Made by a program: the position numbers and the translations under genes. Shown in pieces: positions 51,347 to 59,184 of a stretch of 64,000 bases of DNA (the stretch's first letter is position 1; the number at the start of each line of letters is the position of its first letter). The DNA is from JAPLKB01 sp964532465 (lineage in GTDB: Bacteria; Desulfobacterota; Syntrophorhabdia; Syntrophorhabdales; Syntrophorhabdaceae), in NCBI GenBank assembly GCA_964532465.1, contig CAZHHX010000013.1, positions 1-64,000 of the forward strand, written 5' to 3'. A model generated the notes under the pieces. The model saw only the letters and a program-made list of their open reading frames with translations, did no database searches and was not told where the DNA came from.

Positions 51347-52090
51347 ATGGGGGAACCGAAACTGGATACACGGGAACAGGGTGTGACTGACAAAAACAAT
51401 CTAAGAGGCATTAAGAACTGGCCCAAGGATGACCGCCCCAGGGAAAGGCTCCTCAAGAAAGGCGCCGGGGCACTGACCAATTCTGAACTTCTGGCTATTC
51501 TTCTGCGTACGGGCACTGAAGGCGCAAGCGCCATTGATCTGGCACGCCGGATTGTCGATAAGTTCGGCACCTTTCGTAATATGAGCCATATTGATATGCG
51601 TGAATGGAAAGAATTAAAAGGCCTCGGCCCGGCCAAGATCGCGCAGATTATGGCTGCTCTTGAGATCGGACGCCGTTTCCGTGAAGATGAAGCTCTCAGT
51701 GTCAAACAGAAGATTGCCAATGCTCAGGATATTGTCGATATTATACTGCCGCAGATTCGCGACCTGAAAACTGAGGTATCGAAAGTTGTCTATCTGAACA
51801 GTGACAACAGGATTCTCGATACCAACGATGCAGCCATAGGCACTGTTAATAAGTCCACGCCCATTATACGGGAGATTATCCATGCCGCCCTGCAAAAGTT
51901 CGCAGCAGCTATCGTGTGTGTCCACAATCACCCAAGCGCCAACATAACCCCCAGTCTTGAAGATAGAAGATTTACCAAGGAACTGGCCGATGCTGGAAGA
52001 CTTATGGGAATCAAGCTTCTGGATCATATTATTATAGGCGGCGATACATTTTACAGTTTTGCAAATGATGGAATGCTGGAGCAGGTATGA
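51347..52090 (+). CDS. radC: RadC/JAB-domain protein of the restriction operon
   Basis: A 247-residue RadC paralogue (WPKDDRPRERLLKKGAGALT, then ELKGLGPAKIAQIMAALEIG and VCVHNHPSANITPSLED for the JAB metal motif). The stop overlaps hsdR by four bases (ATGA). Coupling of radC to hsdR suggests it belongs to the restriction system. Its exact role is unknown; RadC may help recombination of hsd cassettes or handle DNA intermediates. Confidence 0.9.
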   Translation: MGEPKLDTREQGVTDKNNLRGIKNWPKDDRPRERLLKKGAGALTNSELLAILLRTGTEGASAIDLARRIVDKFGTFRNMSHIDMREWKELKGLGPAKIAQIMAALEIGRRFREDEALSVKQKIANAQDIVDIILPQIRDLKTEVSKVVYLNSDNRILDTNDAAIGTVNKSTPIIREIIHAALQKFAAAIVCVHNHPSANITPSLEDRRFTKELADAGRLMGIKLLDHIIIGGDTFYSFANDGMLEQV

Positions 52091-54861
52091 CTAACCAAAA
52101 CCCGGAACAGATAGCGCGAGATAATATCGACAAGCAGTTGACTGAATGCGGCTGGATCATTCAGGATAAGAAGCATATAAATTTGACTGTTGGGCTGGGT
52201 GTGGCTGTTACGGAATATCAGACCGGTGTCGGCCCCGCGGATTACATTCTATTCGTAGCAGGTAAGCCTGTGGGTGTTATTGAAGCGAAAGCCGAAGAAA
52301 AAGGATTTCAACTCATCCAGGCAGAAGACCAGTCAAAAGATTATGCCCACAGCAAACTGAAATATCTCGACAATGATCCCCTGCCCTTTGTCTATGAAAG
52401 CACCGGCACATTAACCCGTTTTACCGATTATCGTGACCCTAAGCCTCGTTCCGGTCCGGTTTTCGCTTTTCACAGGCCGGAAACTTTTCAGGAATGGTTG
52501 AAGCGCGGCAACTCTTTACGGCAACGAATATCGGATATTCCTTCTCTGCAAACCGCAGGGCTCCGGGATTGCCAGATCAGGGCCATCGATAAACTGGAAG
52601 ATTCCTTCCGCAGAAATCAGCCCAAGGCCCTTATTCAAATGGCTACAGGTTCGGGAAAGACTTTTACAGCTATTACGGCTATTTACCGCCTGCTTACCTA
52701 CGCTAAAGCCAGGCGGGTGTTATTTCTGGTAGATACAAAAAACCTGGGAGAACAGGCCGAGCAGGAGTTTATGGCCTATATGCCCAATGACGATAATCGC
52801 AAGTTTTCCGAATTGTACGGCGTCCATCGTTTGAAATCAAGTTTTGTACCTACCGACAATCAGGTCTACATCAGCACCATCCAGCGTTTGTATGCGATCC
52901 TGAAAGAAGAAGAATTGGACGAAAAAGCCGAAGAGACAAACCCCGGTGAAATAAAATGGGAAAAACGTCAGCCTATTCCGGTGGGATACAACCCCAAATT
53001 GCCCATGGAGTTTTTTGACTTTGTAGTTATTGATGAATGTCACCGCAGCATTTACAACCTCTGGAAACAGGTGCTGGACTATTTTGATGCCTTTTTGATC
53101 GGACTCACTGCCACACCCGACAACCGCACCTTCGGGTTTTTCAACCAGAACATTGTCAGCGAATATACCCACGAGGAAGCCGTTATTGATAAAGTCAATG
53201 TGGGCAGTGATGTGTACCTCATCGAAACGGAGATCACCAAAAAAGGGAGTGTGATCTGGAAAGGCCAGTATGTGGACCACCGGGAAAGGCTCACCCGCAA
53301 AAAACGCTGGGAGCAGTTGGATGAGGATGTAGTTTATTCCCAAACAGAGTTGGACGACAAAGTCGTCAACCCCAACCAGATTCGCACCGTAATTCGCACC
53401 TTCAAAGAGCATTTGCCGGAAATGTTCCCTGATCGCATTGACGCAAAAGGCGAATTCGAAGTACCTAAAACGCTGATATTCGCCAAAACCGACAGCCACG
53501 CCGATGATATTATTCAAATTGTGCGGGAAGAGTTCGGCGAAGAAAACCGCTTCTGCAAGAAGATCACCTACAACAGTGAAGACCCGAAAAGCACACTTGC
53601 TCAGTTCCGCAACGACTATCACCCGCGCATAGCCGTTACCGTGGATATGATCGCCACCGGCACCGACGTCAAACCCCTGGAATGTCTCCTCTTTATGCGG
53701 GATGTGAAAAGCCGGAACTATTTTGAGCAGATGAAAGGCCGGGGCACACGGACCATTAATCTGGACGATCTGAAGAAAGTGACCCCGACCGCCAGATACA
53801 CCAAAGATCATTATGTAATTGTCGATGCTGTGGGCGTCACCAAAAGCCTGAAAACCGACAGCCGCCCTCTGGAGAAAAAACCCGGTGTGCCCTTGAAGGA
53901 CTTACTGGCAGCCATTACCGTGGGGGCAAGAGATGAAGATTTGTTCACCTCTCTGGCTAATCGTCTCATCCGTTTGGAAAAGCAACTCACCGATAAAGAA
54001 AAATCGACTTTCGCTGACAAGGCAAAGAGCAAAACAATTACGCAGGTTGTTAAGGAACTCCTCAACGCATACAACCCCGATACGTTGGAAGATATTCGCC
54101 TCAAAGTGGAGCAGGAAAATCCCGATACAGCACCTGATGAGAAAAAAGAAAAGCTGAAAACCCTGACCATTGCTTTACAAAATCAGGCGGCAAGCACCTT
54201 CAACGGTGATCTCAATACCTACATCGAAAATGTGCGCAAAGCTCACGAACAAATTATTGATCTGCTCAACCCCGACAAGGTAATTGCTGTGGGATGGGAC
54301 AAAGACAACAAAGACAAAGCACAGGAACTGATAAAAACCTTTGCCGACTGGATAGCGCAACACAAAGATGAAATCACGGCCCTGCAAATCTTTTACAGCC
54401 AGCCCTTTCAAAGGCGCGAGCTGACGTTTAAAATGATTAAGGAACTGGTAGACACCATTGTTGCCGACAAACCCGTGCTTGCCCCCTTGGGTGTCTGGCG
54501 TGCCTATGAGCTTTTGGAAAAGGTCAGCGGCCAACCCAAAAATGAATTCGTGGCCCTGGTTTCCCTTATCCGCAAAGTGGCGGGCATTGACGCAACGCTC
54601 ACCTCTTACGACAAGACAGTAGATAAGAATTTCCAGAATTGGGTATTCAAAAAGCAGGCAGGCCCCCTGAAATTTACGGAAGAGCAAATGCAGTGGCTAA
54701 GAATGCTCAAAGAGCATATCGCAGCTTCAGTTTCTGTGGCAATGGATGATCTTGACTACACGCCCTTTGTTGAAGACGGAGGCAAAGGCAAGATGTGGCA
54801 GCTCTTTGGGGATGAGATGGAAAACGTCATTATTGAATTGAACGAGACATTAGCAGCATAA
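52087..54861 (+). CDS. hsdR: type I restriction enzyme R subunit
   Basis: A 924-residue protein. The N-terminal nuclease domain has ADYILFVAGKPVGVIEAKAE (D...ExK core); MATGSGKTFTAITAI is Walker A, VIDECHRS the Walker B motif, and LTATPDN motif III. GRGTRTIN marks motif VI. The C-terminal helical part (about 760-924) binds HsdM/HsdS. It cleaves DNA after long-range translocation. A homologous tail fragment is present at 56647. Confidence 0.95.
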   Translation: MTNQNPEQIARDNIDKQLTECGWIIQDKKHINLTVGLGVAVTEYQTGVGPADYILFVAGKPVGVIEAKAEEKGFQLIQAEDQSKDYAHSKLKYLDNDPLPFVYESTGTLTRFTDYRDPKPRSGPVFAFHRPETFQEWLKRGNSLRQRISDIPSLQTAGLRDCQIRAIDKLEDSFRRNQPKALIQMATGSGKTFTAITAIYRLLTYAKARRVLFLVDTKNLGEQAEQEFMAYMPNDDNRKFSELYGVHRLKSSFVPTDNQVYISTIQRLYAILKEEELDEKAEETNPGEIKWEKRQPIPVGYNPKLPMEFFDFVVIDECHRSIYNLWKQVLDYFDAFLIGLTATPDNRTFGFFNQNIVSEYTHEEAVIDKVNVGSDVYLIETEITKKGSVIWKGQYVDHRERLTRKKRWEQLDEDVVYSQTELDDKVVNPNQIRTVIRTFKEHLPEMFPDRIDAKGEFEVPKTLIFAKTDSHADDIIQIVREEFGEENRFCKKITYNSEDPKSTLAQFRNDYHPRIAVTVDMIATGTDVKPLECLLFMRDVKSRNYFEQMKGRGTRTINLDDLKKVTPTARYTKDHYVIVDAVGVTKSLKTDSRPLEKKPGVPLKDLLAAITVGARDEDLFTSLANRLIRLEKQLTDKEKSTFADKAKSKTITQVVKELLNAYNPDTLEDIRLKVEQENPDTAPDEKKEKLKTLTIALQNQAASTFNGDLNTYIENVRKAHEQIIDLLNPDKVIAVGWDKDNKDKAQELIKTFADWIAQHKDEITALQIFYSQPFQRRELTFKMIKELVDTIVADKPVLAPLGVWRAYELLEKVSGQPKNEFVALVSLIRKVAGIDATLTSYDKTVDKNFQNWVFKKQAGPLKFTEEQMQWLRMLKEHIAASVSVAMDDLDYTPFVEDGGKGKMWQLFGDEMENVIIELNETLAA

Positions 54862-54885
54862 CAACTTGTAAAGGGCAGCGCAACG

Positions 54886-54972
54886 ACTGGTCATTCCCGT
54901 CCCCGACTTAAGACTTCGAGGACAGGCTCCGGCGAGGTCACAGTTTGTCATTCCCGCGAAGGCGGGAATCTA
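54886..54972 (+). repeat. REP-like unit upstream of the GIY-YIG gene
   Basis: A 57-bp unit (starting TCATTCCCGTCCCCGACTT, then GACAGGCTCCGGCGAGG) is followed by TCATTCCCGCGAAGGCGGGA, a GC hairpin. The same two blocks recur at 55313-55463 and 56461-56510. Confidence 0.7.
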
Positions 54973-54980
54973 TATAATAT

Positions 54981-55268
54981 ATGAATCAATATTACGTATA
55001 CATATTGGCAAGCAAGAAAAACGGCACATTGTATACCGGCGTTACCAGTGATCTGGCGAAGCGTTGTTACGAACACAAGCAAGATTTGGTGGAAGGATTT
55101 ACAAAAAGATATCAGGTTCATACTCTTGTTTATTATGAAGTTCATAGCGACATAAGAGAAGCAATCAGGCGGGAAAAACAGATAAAGAAATGGAACAGAA
55201 GCTGGAAAATAAGACTTATTGAGGAAAAGAATCCTCAATGGCAGGAATTGTATGATGGTATATTATAA
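54981..55268 (+). CDS. GIY-YIG nuclease-family protein
   Basis: A 95-residue single-domain GIY-YIG protein of the YhbQ/UPF0213 type. YYVYILASKKNGTLYTGVT gives the YVY...YTG variant, and RCYEHKQDLVEGFTKRYQVH follows, with WNRSWKIRLIEEKNPQW at the end. The catalytic tyrosines, arginine and C-terminal glutamate are all seen. Small proteins of this group have no firmly known function. It lies in the middle of the restriction operon, flanked by REP-like units, and two derivatives with parts of a related gene are close by, so it probably came as a mobile unit. Confidence 0.85.
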   Translation: MNQYYVYILASKKNGTLYTGVTSDLAKRCYEHKQDLVEGFTKRYQVHTLVYYEVHSDIREAIRREKQIKKWNRSWKIRLIEEKNPQWQELYDGIL

Positions 55269-55312
55269 AATTTGTTGGATGGATTCCCGACAGATGGAAG
55301 GATTTCAAGGCT

Positions 55313-55426
55313 GTCATTCCCGTCCCCGACTGAAGACTTCGAGGACAGGCTCCGGCGAGGTCACAGCTTGTCATTCCCATCTCCGACTAAGGATTATGGG
55401 GACAGGCTTCGGCAAAGCTAAGGCTT
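55313..55426 (+). repeat. two tandem 57-bp REP-flanking units
   Basis: 55313-55369 and 55370-55426 are two diverged copies of the unit seen at 54890. They precede the mini-element at 55400-55546. Confidence 0.65.
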
Positions 55427-55546
55427 GTCATTCCCGCGAAGGCGGGAATCCAGATGATGTATGAATCAATAATGCTATGTCTGTATGCTGGCATGTAAGG
55501 GAAACGGCATTTTATGATGATATTATGTAAGGATTGTGGCGACTGG
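55400..55546 (+). mobile_element. deleted GIY-YIG/REP mini-element 1
   Basis: After the REP hairpin a sequence ATGAATCAATA and then words giving YVCMLACKGNGIL follows, related to the first 18 codons of the GIY-YIG gene (YVYILASKKNGTL). Then TATGATGATATTAT, resembling the last codons of the gene (YDGIL). The centre of the gene is gone. The next REP end is also altered. Confidence 0.6.
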
Positions 55547-55710
55547 ATGTTGCTTCGCAAGTGAAGACGCCCGCCGCAGCCTGTCCTCGAAATCTTCTGT
55601 CGGGGACGGGAATGACAAGGCGGTGTGTTCGGAATGATTGAAGGCAAATTGAAATAACAAAAAATGGACATCTTCCGCGTATCTATCTATAATTGAAACG
55701 GAGACCTGAC

Positions 55711-56118
55711 ATGCCGACAGTGAAGGATATCCCAGGACCATACCGGTTTTTCTTTTACAGCTTTGATTGTAACGAGCCGATACACGTGCATGCTCAGAGA
55801 GAAAGAATGGTATGTAATTCCAATTCTAAATCAAGGATGGAATCAAGGCGGCAAGGAAGAGGCGACCCCCGTCAAGCGAGGGCAGGCGTAGGCGTACAAT
55901 AATAGTACGTCGGAGGAGCCGATGACGAAACCAACGATGATAACGCCTTGATTTAGAATTGGAATAAATTCTGGATACACCCCATGGCTTTAGCAAACAA
56001 TCAGGGCTTTACGGCGAAAGAGTTGAATACGATACGCGGGGTCATTACGAGAAACAAAGACAGGATTATGGAGGCATGGTATGAACACTGCGGTGCAAAT
56101 ACAGGAAGTAAGGATTAA
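55711..56118 (+). pseudogene. DUF4160 gene interrupted by MITE-like element A
   Basis: Codons 55711-55817 give PTVKDIPGPYRFFFYSFDCNEPIHVHAQRERMVC of the DUF4160 start; the 147-bp element follows; then from 55965 KFWIHPMALANNQGFTAKEL and RNKDRIMEAWYEHCG complete the family pattern to the TAA at 56116. Removing the element plus one TAA restores the frame exactly (GTATGTAAATTCTGG). DUF4160 with DUF2442 forms a putative toxin-antitoxin-like pair; DUF2442 follows intact. Confidence 0.85.
55818..55964 (+). mobile_element. MITE-like element A, copy 3
   Basis: A 147-bp copy with TTCCAATTCTAAATCAAGG and CCTTGATTTAGAATTGGAA ends, flanked by TAA on both sides (55815-55817, 55965-55967). It splits the DUF4160 gene. 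It is the best-preserved copy. Confidence 0.9.
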
Positions 56119-56431
56119 AGATATAATCGTTACTGAAGATGTCATTACGGCTCAACTCATGGATGGGCGGACAATCAGCGTTCCGCTGGCCTGGTCGTGG
56201 CGGTTATCCGAGGCAACCCCCAAAGAGAGGGGAAATTGGGAAATTATCGGAGATGGTCACGGAGTACATTGGCCGGATATTGATGAAGACATCAGTGCCG
56301 AAGGCATGCTATATGGTATCCCCGCTCAAAGACCACAGGCATCTTCAGGTTCAGGTATGAAGACAGAAAAAAAGAAAACAACGGTTAATAAGAGCATACG
56401 TCAAACCTGCCGCAAACCAGCTTCTCGTTGA
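56081..56431 (+). CDS. DUF2442-family protein
   Basis: A 116-residue protein. VRIKDIIVTEDVITAQLMDG then RTISVPLAWSWRLSEATPKER and GVHWPDIDEDISAEGML are typical of DUF2442, a small protein commonly encoded after DUF4160. Residues 85-116 are a lysine-rich tail that is probably disordered. The start overlaps the broken DUF4160 gene by 38 bases, so translation may have been coupled. With its partner disrupted its function is uncertain. Confidence 0.82.
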   Translation: MNTAVQIQEVRIKDIIVTEDVITAQLMDGRTISVPLAWSWRLSEATPKERGNWEIIGDGHGVHWPDIDEDISAEGMLYGIPAQRPQASSGSGMKTEKKKTTVNKSIRQTCRKPASR

Positions 56432-56460
56432 TGTCAACCCTTAACCTTGAAGGATTCCGT

Positions 56461-56632
56461 GGACAGGCTTCGGCAAAGCTAAGGTTTGTCATTCCCGCGT
56501 AGGCGGGAATCCAGATGATGTATGAATCAATAATGCTATGTCTGTATGCTGGCATGTAAGGGAAACGGCATTTTATGATGATATCACATAAGGATTGTGG
56601 CAACTGGATTCCCGCCTTCGCGGGAATGACAG
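56461..56632 (+). mobile_element. deleted GIY-YIG/REP mini-element 2
   Basis: This copy matches mini-element 1 over 147 bases with few changes. It is flanked by inverted REP hairpins, TCATTCCCGCGTAGGCGGGA on the left and TTCCCGCCTTCGCGGGAATGA on the right in inverse orientation. The inner part holds the first codons and last codons of a GIY-YIG gene with stops. Together with copy 1 it brackets the DUF4160-DUF2442 pair. Confidence 0.65.
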
Positions 56633-56646
56633 CGGGGTATGTTGGA

Positions 56647-56736
56647 ATGAAATTAAAAGATGTGGGAATGTTACAGCTATTTGGCAATAAGACAGATAAC
56701 ATTATTAACGAACTGAACGAGGCATTGGCGCTTTAG
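56647..56736 (+). pseudogene. 3' remnant of a second hsdR gene
   Basis: A 29-residue frame ends QLFGNKTDNIINELNEALAL and TAG, closely resembling the hsdR end at 54861 (QLFGDEMENVIIELNETLAA). It lies two bases before hsdS. It is a leftover of another HsdR that was once joined to this hsdS. Confidence 0.75.
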
Positions 56737-56737
56737 A

Positions 56738-58198
56738 ATGGGAATACAAACACAGAAAGTCAAATATTCCCAAAGATGGGGATTGATTAGCCTTGATGAT
56801 GTTAGTTTAAAAATAACTGATGGTACACATCATACTCCAACTTACACAAAAACCGGGGTTGCATTCATTTCCGTAAAAGATGTTTACAGTGGTGCTGTTC
56901 ATTTTGATAATTGTAAATTCATAGAAGAAAAAGCCCATTTTGAATTAATCAAACGCTGTCACCCGGAAAGGGGAGACTTATTAGTAACAAAAAGTGGAAC
57001 TATTGGAAGAATGGCCATTGTTCCAGAAAAACCTGCTTTCAGTCTTTTTGTAAGCGTAGCTTTGATAAAGAATAAACGACAATTCATAGATAGCAAATTT
57101 CTAAAGTTTTGTTTAGAAAACTTTTTTAACAGCATAAGTATTGACCAAGATATAAAGGGTGGATTGCTAAAGAATTTCCATTTAGAAGATATTAGAGCCA
57201 CAGAAGTACCCGCAGTTTCTCTATCCGAACAGCACCGCATTGTTGCCAAAATAGAAGAACTGTTCAGCAGTTTGGATAAAGGCATCGAAAACCTCAAAAC
57301 CGCGCAGCAACAGCTCAAAGTCTATAGACAGGCAGTCTTGAAATGGGCGTTTGAAGGGAAGTTGACGAATGAGAATGTGGTAGATGGCAAATTGCCGGAG
57401 GGGTGGAAGTGGGTGAAGATTGATTTCTTTCTTTCAGATAAAAAGAAAGGAATGGCGACGGGACCGTTTGGCATGATGTTAAAAAAGAATGAACACCAAA
57501 ATAGTGGCGTGCCGGTTTTGGGTATTGAGAATATTGGTGAAGGTATGTTCCAAATGCCCAACAAGATTTTCATCACAAACGAAAAGGCAGAAGAATTAAA
57601 TAGCTTCAAAGTGAAGGCAAATGACATTATCATTTCACGTTCAGGAACCGTGGGCGAAATATGCTTGGTACCAGAGAAAATGGGAGGTTCAATAATATCA
57701 ACGAACCTTATCAAGGTATCCCTAAATCAGGAAGTATTGAGTCCAAAGTATTTTGTCTATTTATTTCAAGGAGGTAAAGTTAGGGAGCAAGTTTTTAATC
57801 TTTGCAAGGGTTCTTCCAGAGCATTCCTTAATCAAACAATTTTGAAATCCCTTGATTTTCCTTATTGCCCCCTGTCTGAGCAGCAAACCATTATCTCCGA
57901 AATCGAATCCCGTCTCTCCGTTTGCGACAAAATCGAAGAGACCATTGAGCAAAGCCTCAAGCAGTCCGAAGCCCTGCGGCAGAGCATTTTGAAGAAAGCC
58001 TTTGAGGGCAAACTTGTCCCCCAGGACCCATCGGATGAACCGGCAAGCATGCTTTTGGAACGGATACGGGCAGAGCGTGCCCATCGAGATGCACACGCTA
58101 CGGACAGTCGAAAGACTCAGGGACCTAACCAGGACTCAGTTGTTGCAGAAAAGGCAACAACTGCTTCAATCAAAAAACACAAAAGGACCACTGCATGA
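56738..58198 (+). CDS. hsdS: type I restriction enzyme S subunit
   Basis: A 486-residue specificity protein with two target-recognition domains (about 15-170 and 220-400), each followed by a conserved helix (LSEQHRIVAKIEELFSSLDKGIENLKTAQQQL and LSEQQTIISEIESRLSVCDKIEETIEQSL). The two TRDs bind the two halves of a bipartite site. The C-terminal tail is long (about 50 residues) and basic. The stop overlaps the fic gene by four bases (ATGA). Confidence 0.92.
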   Translation: MGIQTQKVKYSQRWGLISLDDVSLKITDGTHHTPTYTKTGVAFISVKDVYSGAVHFDNCKFIEEKAHFELIKRCHPERGDLLVTKSGTIGRMAIVPEKPAFSLFVSVALIKNKRQFIDSKFLKFCLENFFNSISIDQDIKGGLLKNFHLEDIRATEVPAVSLSEQHRIVAKIEELFSSLDKGIENLKTAQQQLKVYRQAVLKWAFEGKLTNENVVDGKLPEGWKWVKIDFFLSDKKKGMATGPFGMMLKKNEHQNSGVPVLGIENIGEGMFQMPNKIFITNEKAEELNSFKVKANDIIISRSGTVGEICLVPEKMGGSIISTNLIKVSLNQEVLSPKYFVYLFQGGKVREQVFNLCKGSSRAFLNQTILKSLDFPYCPLSEQQTIISEIESRLSVCDKIEETIEQSLKQSEALRQSILKKAFEGKLVPQDPSDEPASMLLERIRAERAHRDAHATDSRKTQGPNQDSVVAEKATTASIKKHKRTTA

Positions 58199-59184
58199 AC
58201 GAAATCTTTATCTATCAAAATGAAGATAACATGGTCCAGGTTGAAGTGCGGCTTGAGGATGAAACTGTTTGGCTTACCCAACCTCAGATTGTGGCCCTTT
58301 TTGATTCCAGTAAAGCAAACATAAGCGAACACATACGGCATATTATTGATTCAGGAGAATTGGATGCCGAATCAACTGTTCGGAAACTCCGAACAGTTCA
58401 AGCTGAAGGGAGTAGAAGAGTCTCAAGAGAGCGCCCTTGTTATAATCTGGACATGATTATTTCCATCGGGTATCGCGTCAATTCCAAGCGAGGTACCCAG
58501 TTCCGGATTTGGGCAAACAATGTGCTTAAGGATTACCTGATGAAGGGATATGCCCTTAATGAAAAGCGTTTGAGTGAGCGTGAAAGAGAGTTGTGTGCCT
58601 TAAAGAGGAGCATTCAGCTTCTGGAGCGTACCGTTACGAATCAGGCACAGCAATTAGATCAGGCAAAAGTTCTTGTCGGTATTATTGCCGATTTCAGCAT
58701 CGGTCTTGGAATCCTGGACGACTTCGACAACGAAAAGCTGGACTCGTCAGGTTTTACGGTGAAAGAGGCAGCAGTCATATCTTACGAGGAATGTAAAAAT
58801 ATTATCGGGCAGATAAAGGACGAATTTAATTCCCCATTATTCGGCAAGGAAAAGGATGGCAGTTTTAAAAGCTCTATAGGTCAGATATATCAAAGTTTTG
58901 CGGAAAGGCCTCTCTACCCCTCTATTGAAGAAAAAGCCGCCATGCTTCTCTATCTGGTTGTCAAGAATCATTCATTTGTGGACGGCAATAAACGTATCGC
59001 AGCGACAATTTTTCTCTATTTTCTCAACAAAAATGGTGTACTGTACCATGAGGATAAAACGACTTTGATTGACGGAAACACTCTCGCTTCAATTACCCTC
59101 ATGATTGCCGAGAGTAATCCGGGCGAAATGGAAACAGTAAAAAGAATCGTTATAAGCATTCTTAACAGGAGTAACAAACATTGA
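58195..59184 (+). CDS. RhuM-Fic/Doc fusion protein
   Basis: A 329-residue protein. Residues about 1-115 are a RhuM domain (FIYQNEDNMVQVEVRLEDET, then LTQPQIVALFDSSKANISEHI and YRVNSKRGTQFRIWANNVLKDYL). Residues about 190-320 are a Fic/Doc domain with HSFVDGNKRIAATIFLYFL (H-x-F-x-D-G-N-K-R). Fic proteins transfer AMP or phosphate to target proteins. The gene overlaps both hsdS and hsdM and is thus made together with the type I enzyme, which suggests regulation or protection of restriction. Confidence 0.88.
   Translation: MNEIFIYQNEDNMVQVEVRLEDETVWLTQPQIVALFDSSKANISEHIRHIIDSGELDAESTVRKLRTVQAEGSRRVSRERPCYNLDMIISIGYRVNSKRGTQFRIWANNVLKDYLMKGYALNEKRLSERERELCALKRSIQLLERTVTNQAQQLDQAKVLVGIIADFSIGLGILDDFDNEKLDSSGFTVKEAAVISYEECKNIIGQIKDEFNSPLFGKEKDGSFKSSIGQIYQSFAERPLYPSIEEKAAMLLYLVVKNHSFVDGNKRIAATIFLYFLNKNGVLYHEDKTTLIDGNTLASITLMIAESNPGEMETVKRIVISILNRSNKH

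Noticed and set aside
52837..53811. Open frame of 324 codons opposite hsdR
   Set aside because: Antisense to the helicase domain of hsdR, which is clearly coding. No ribosome binding site or domain.
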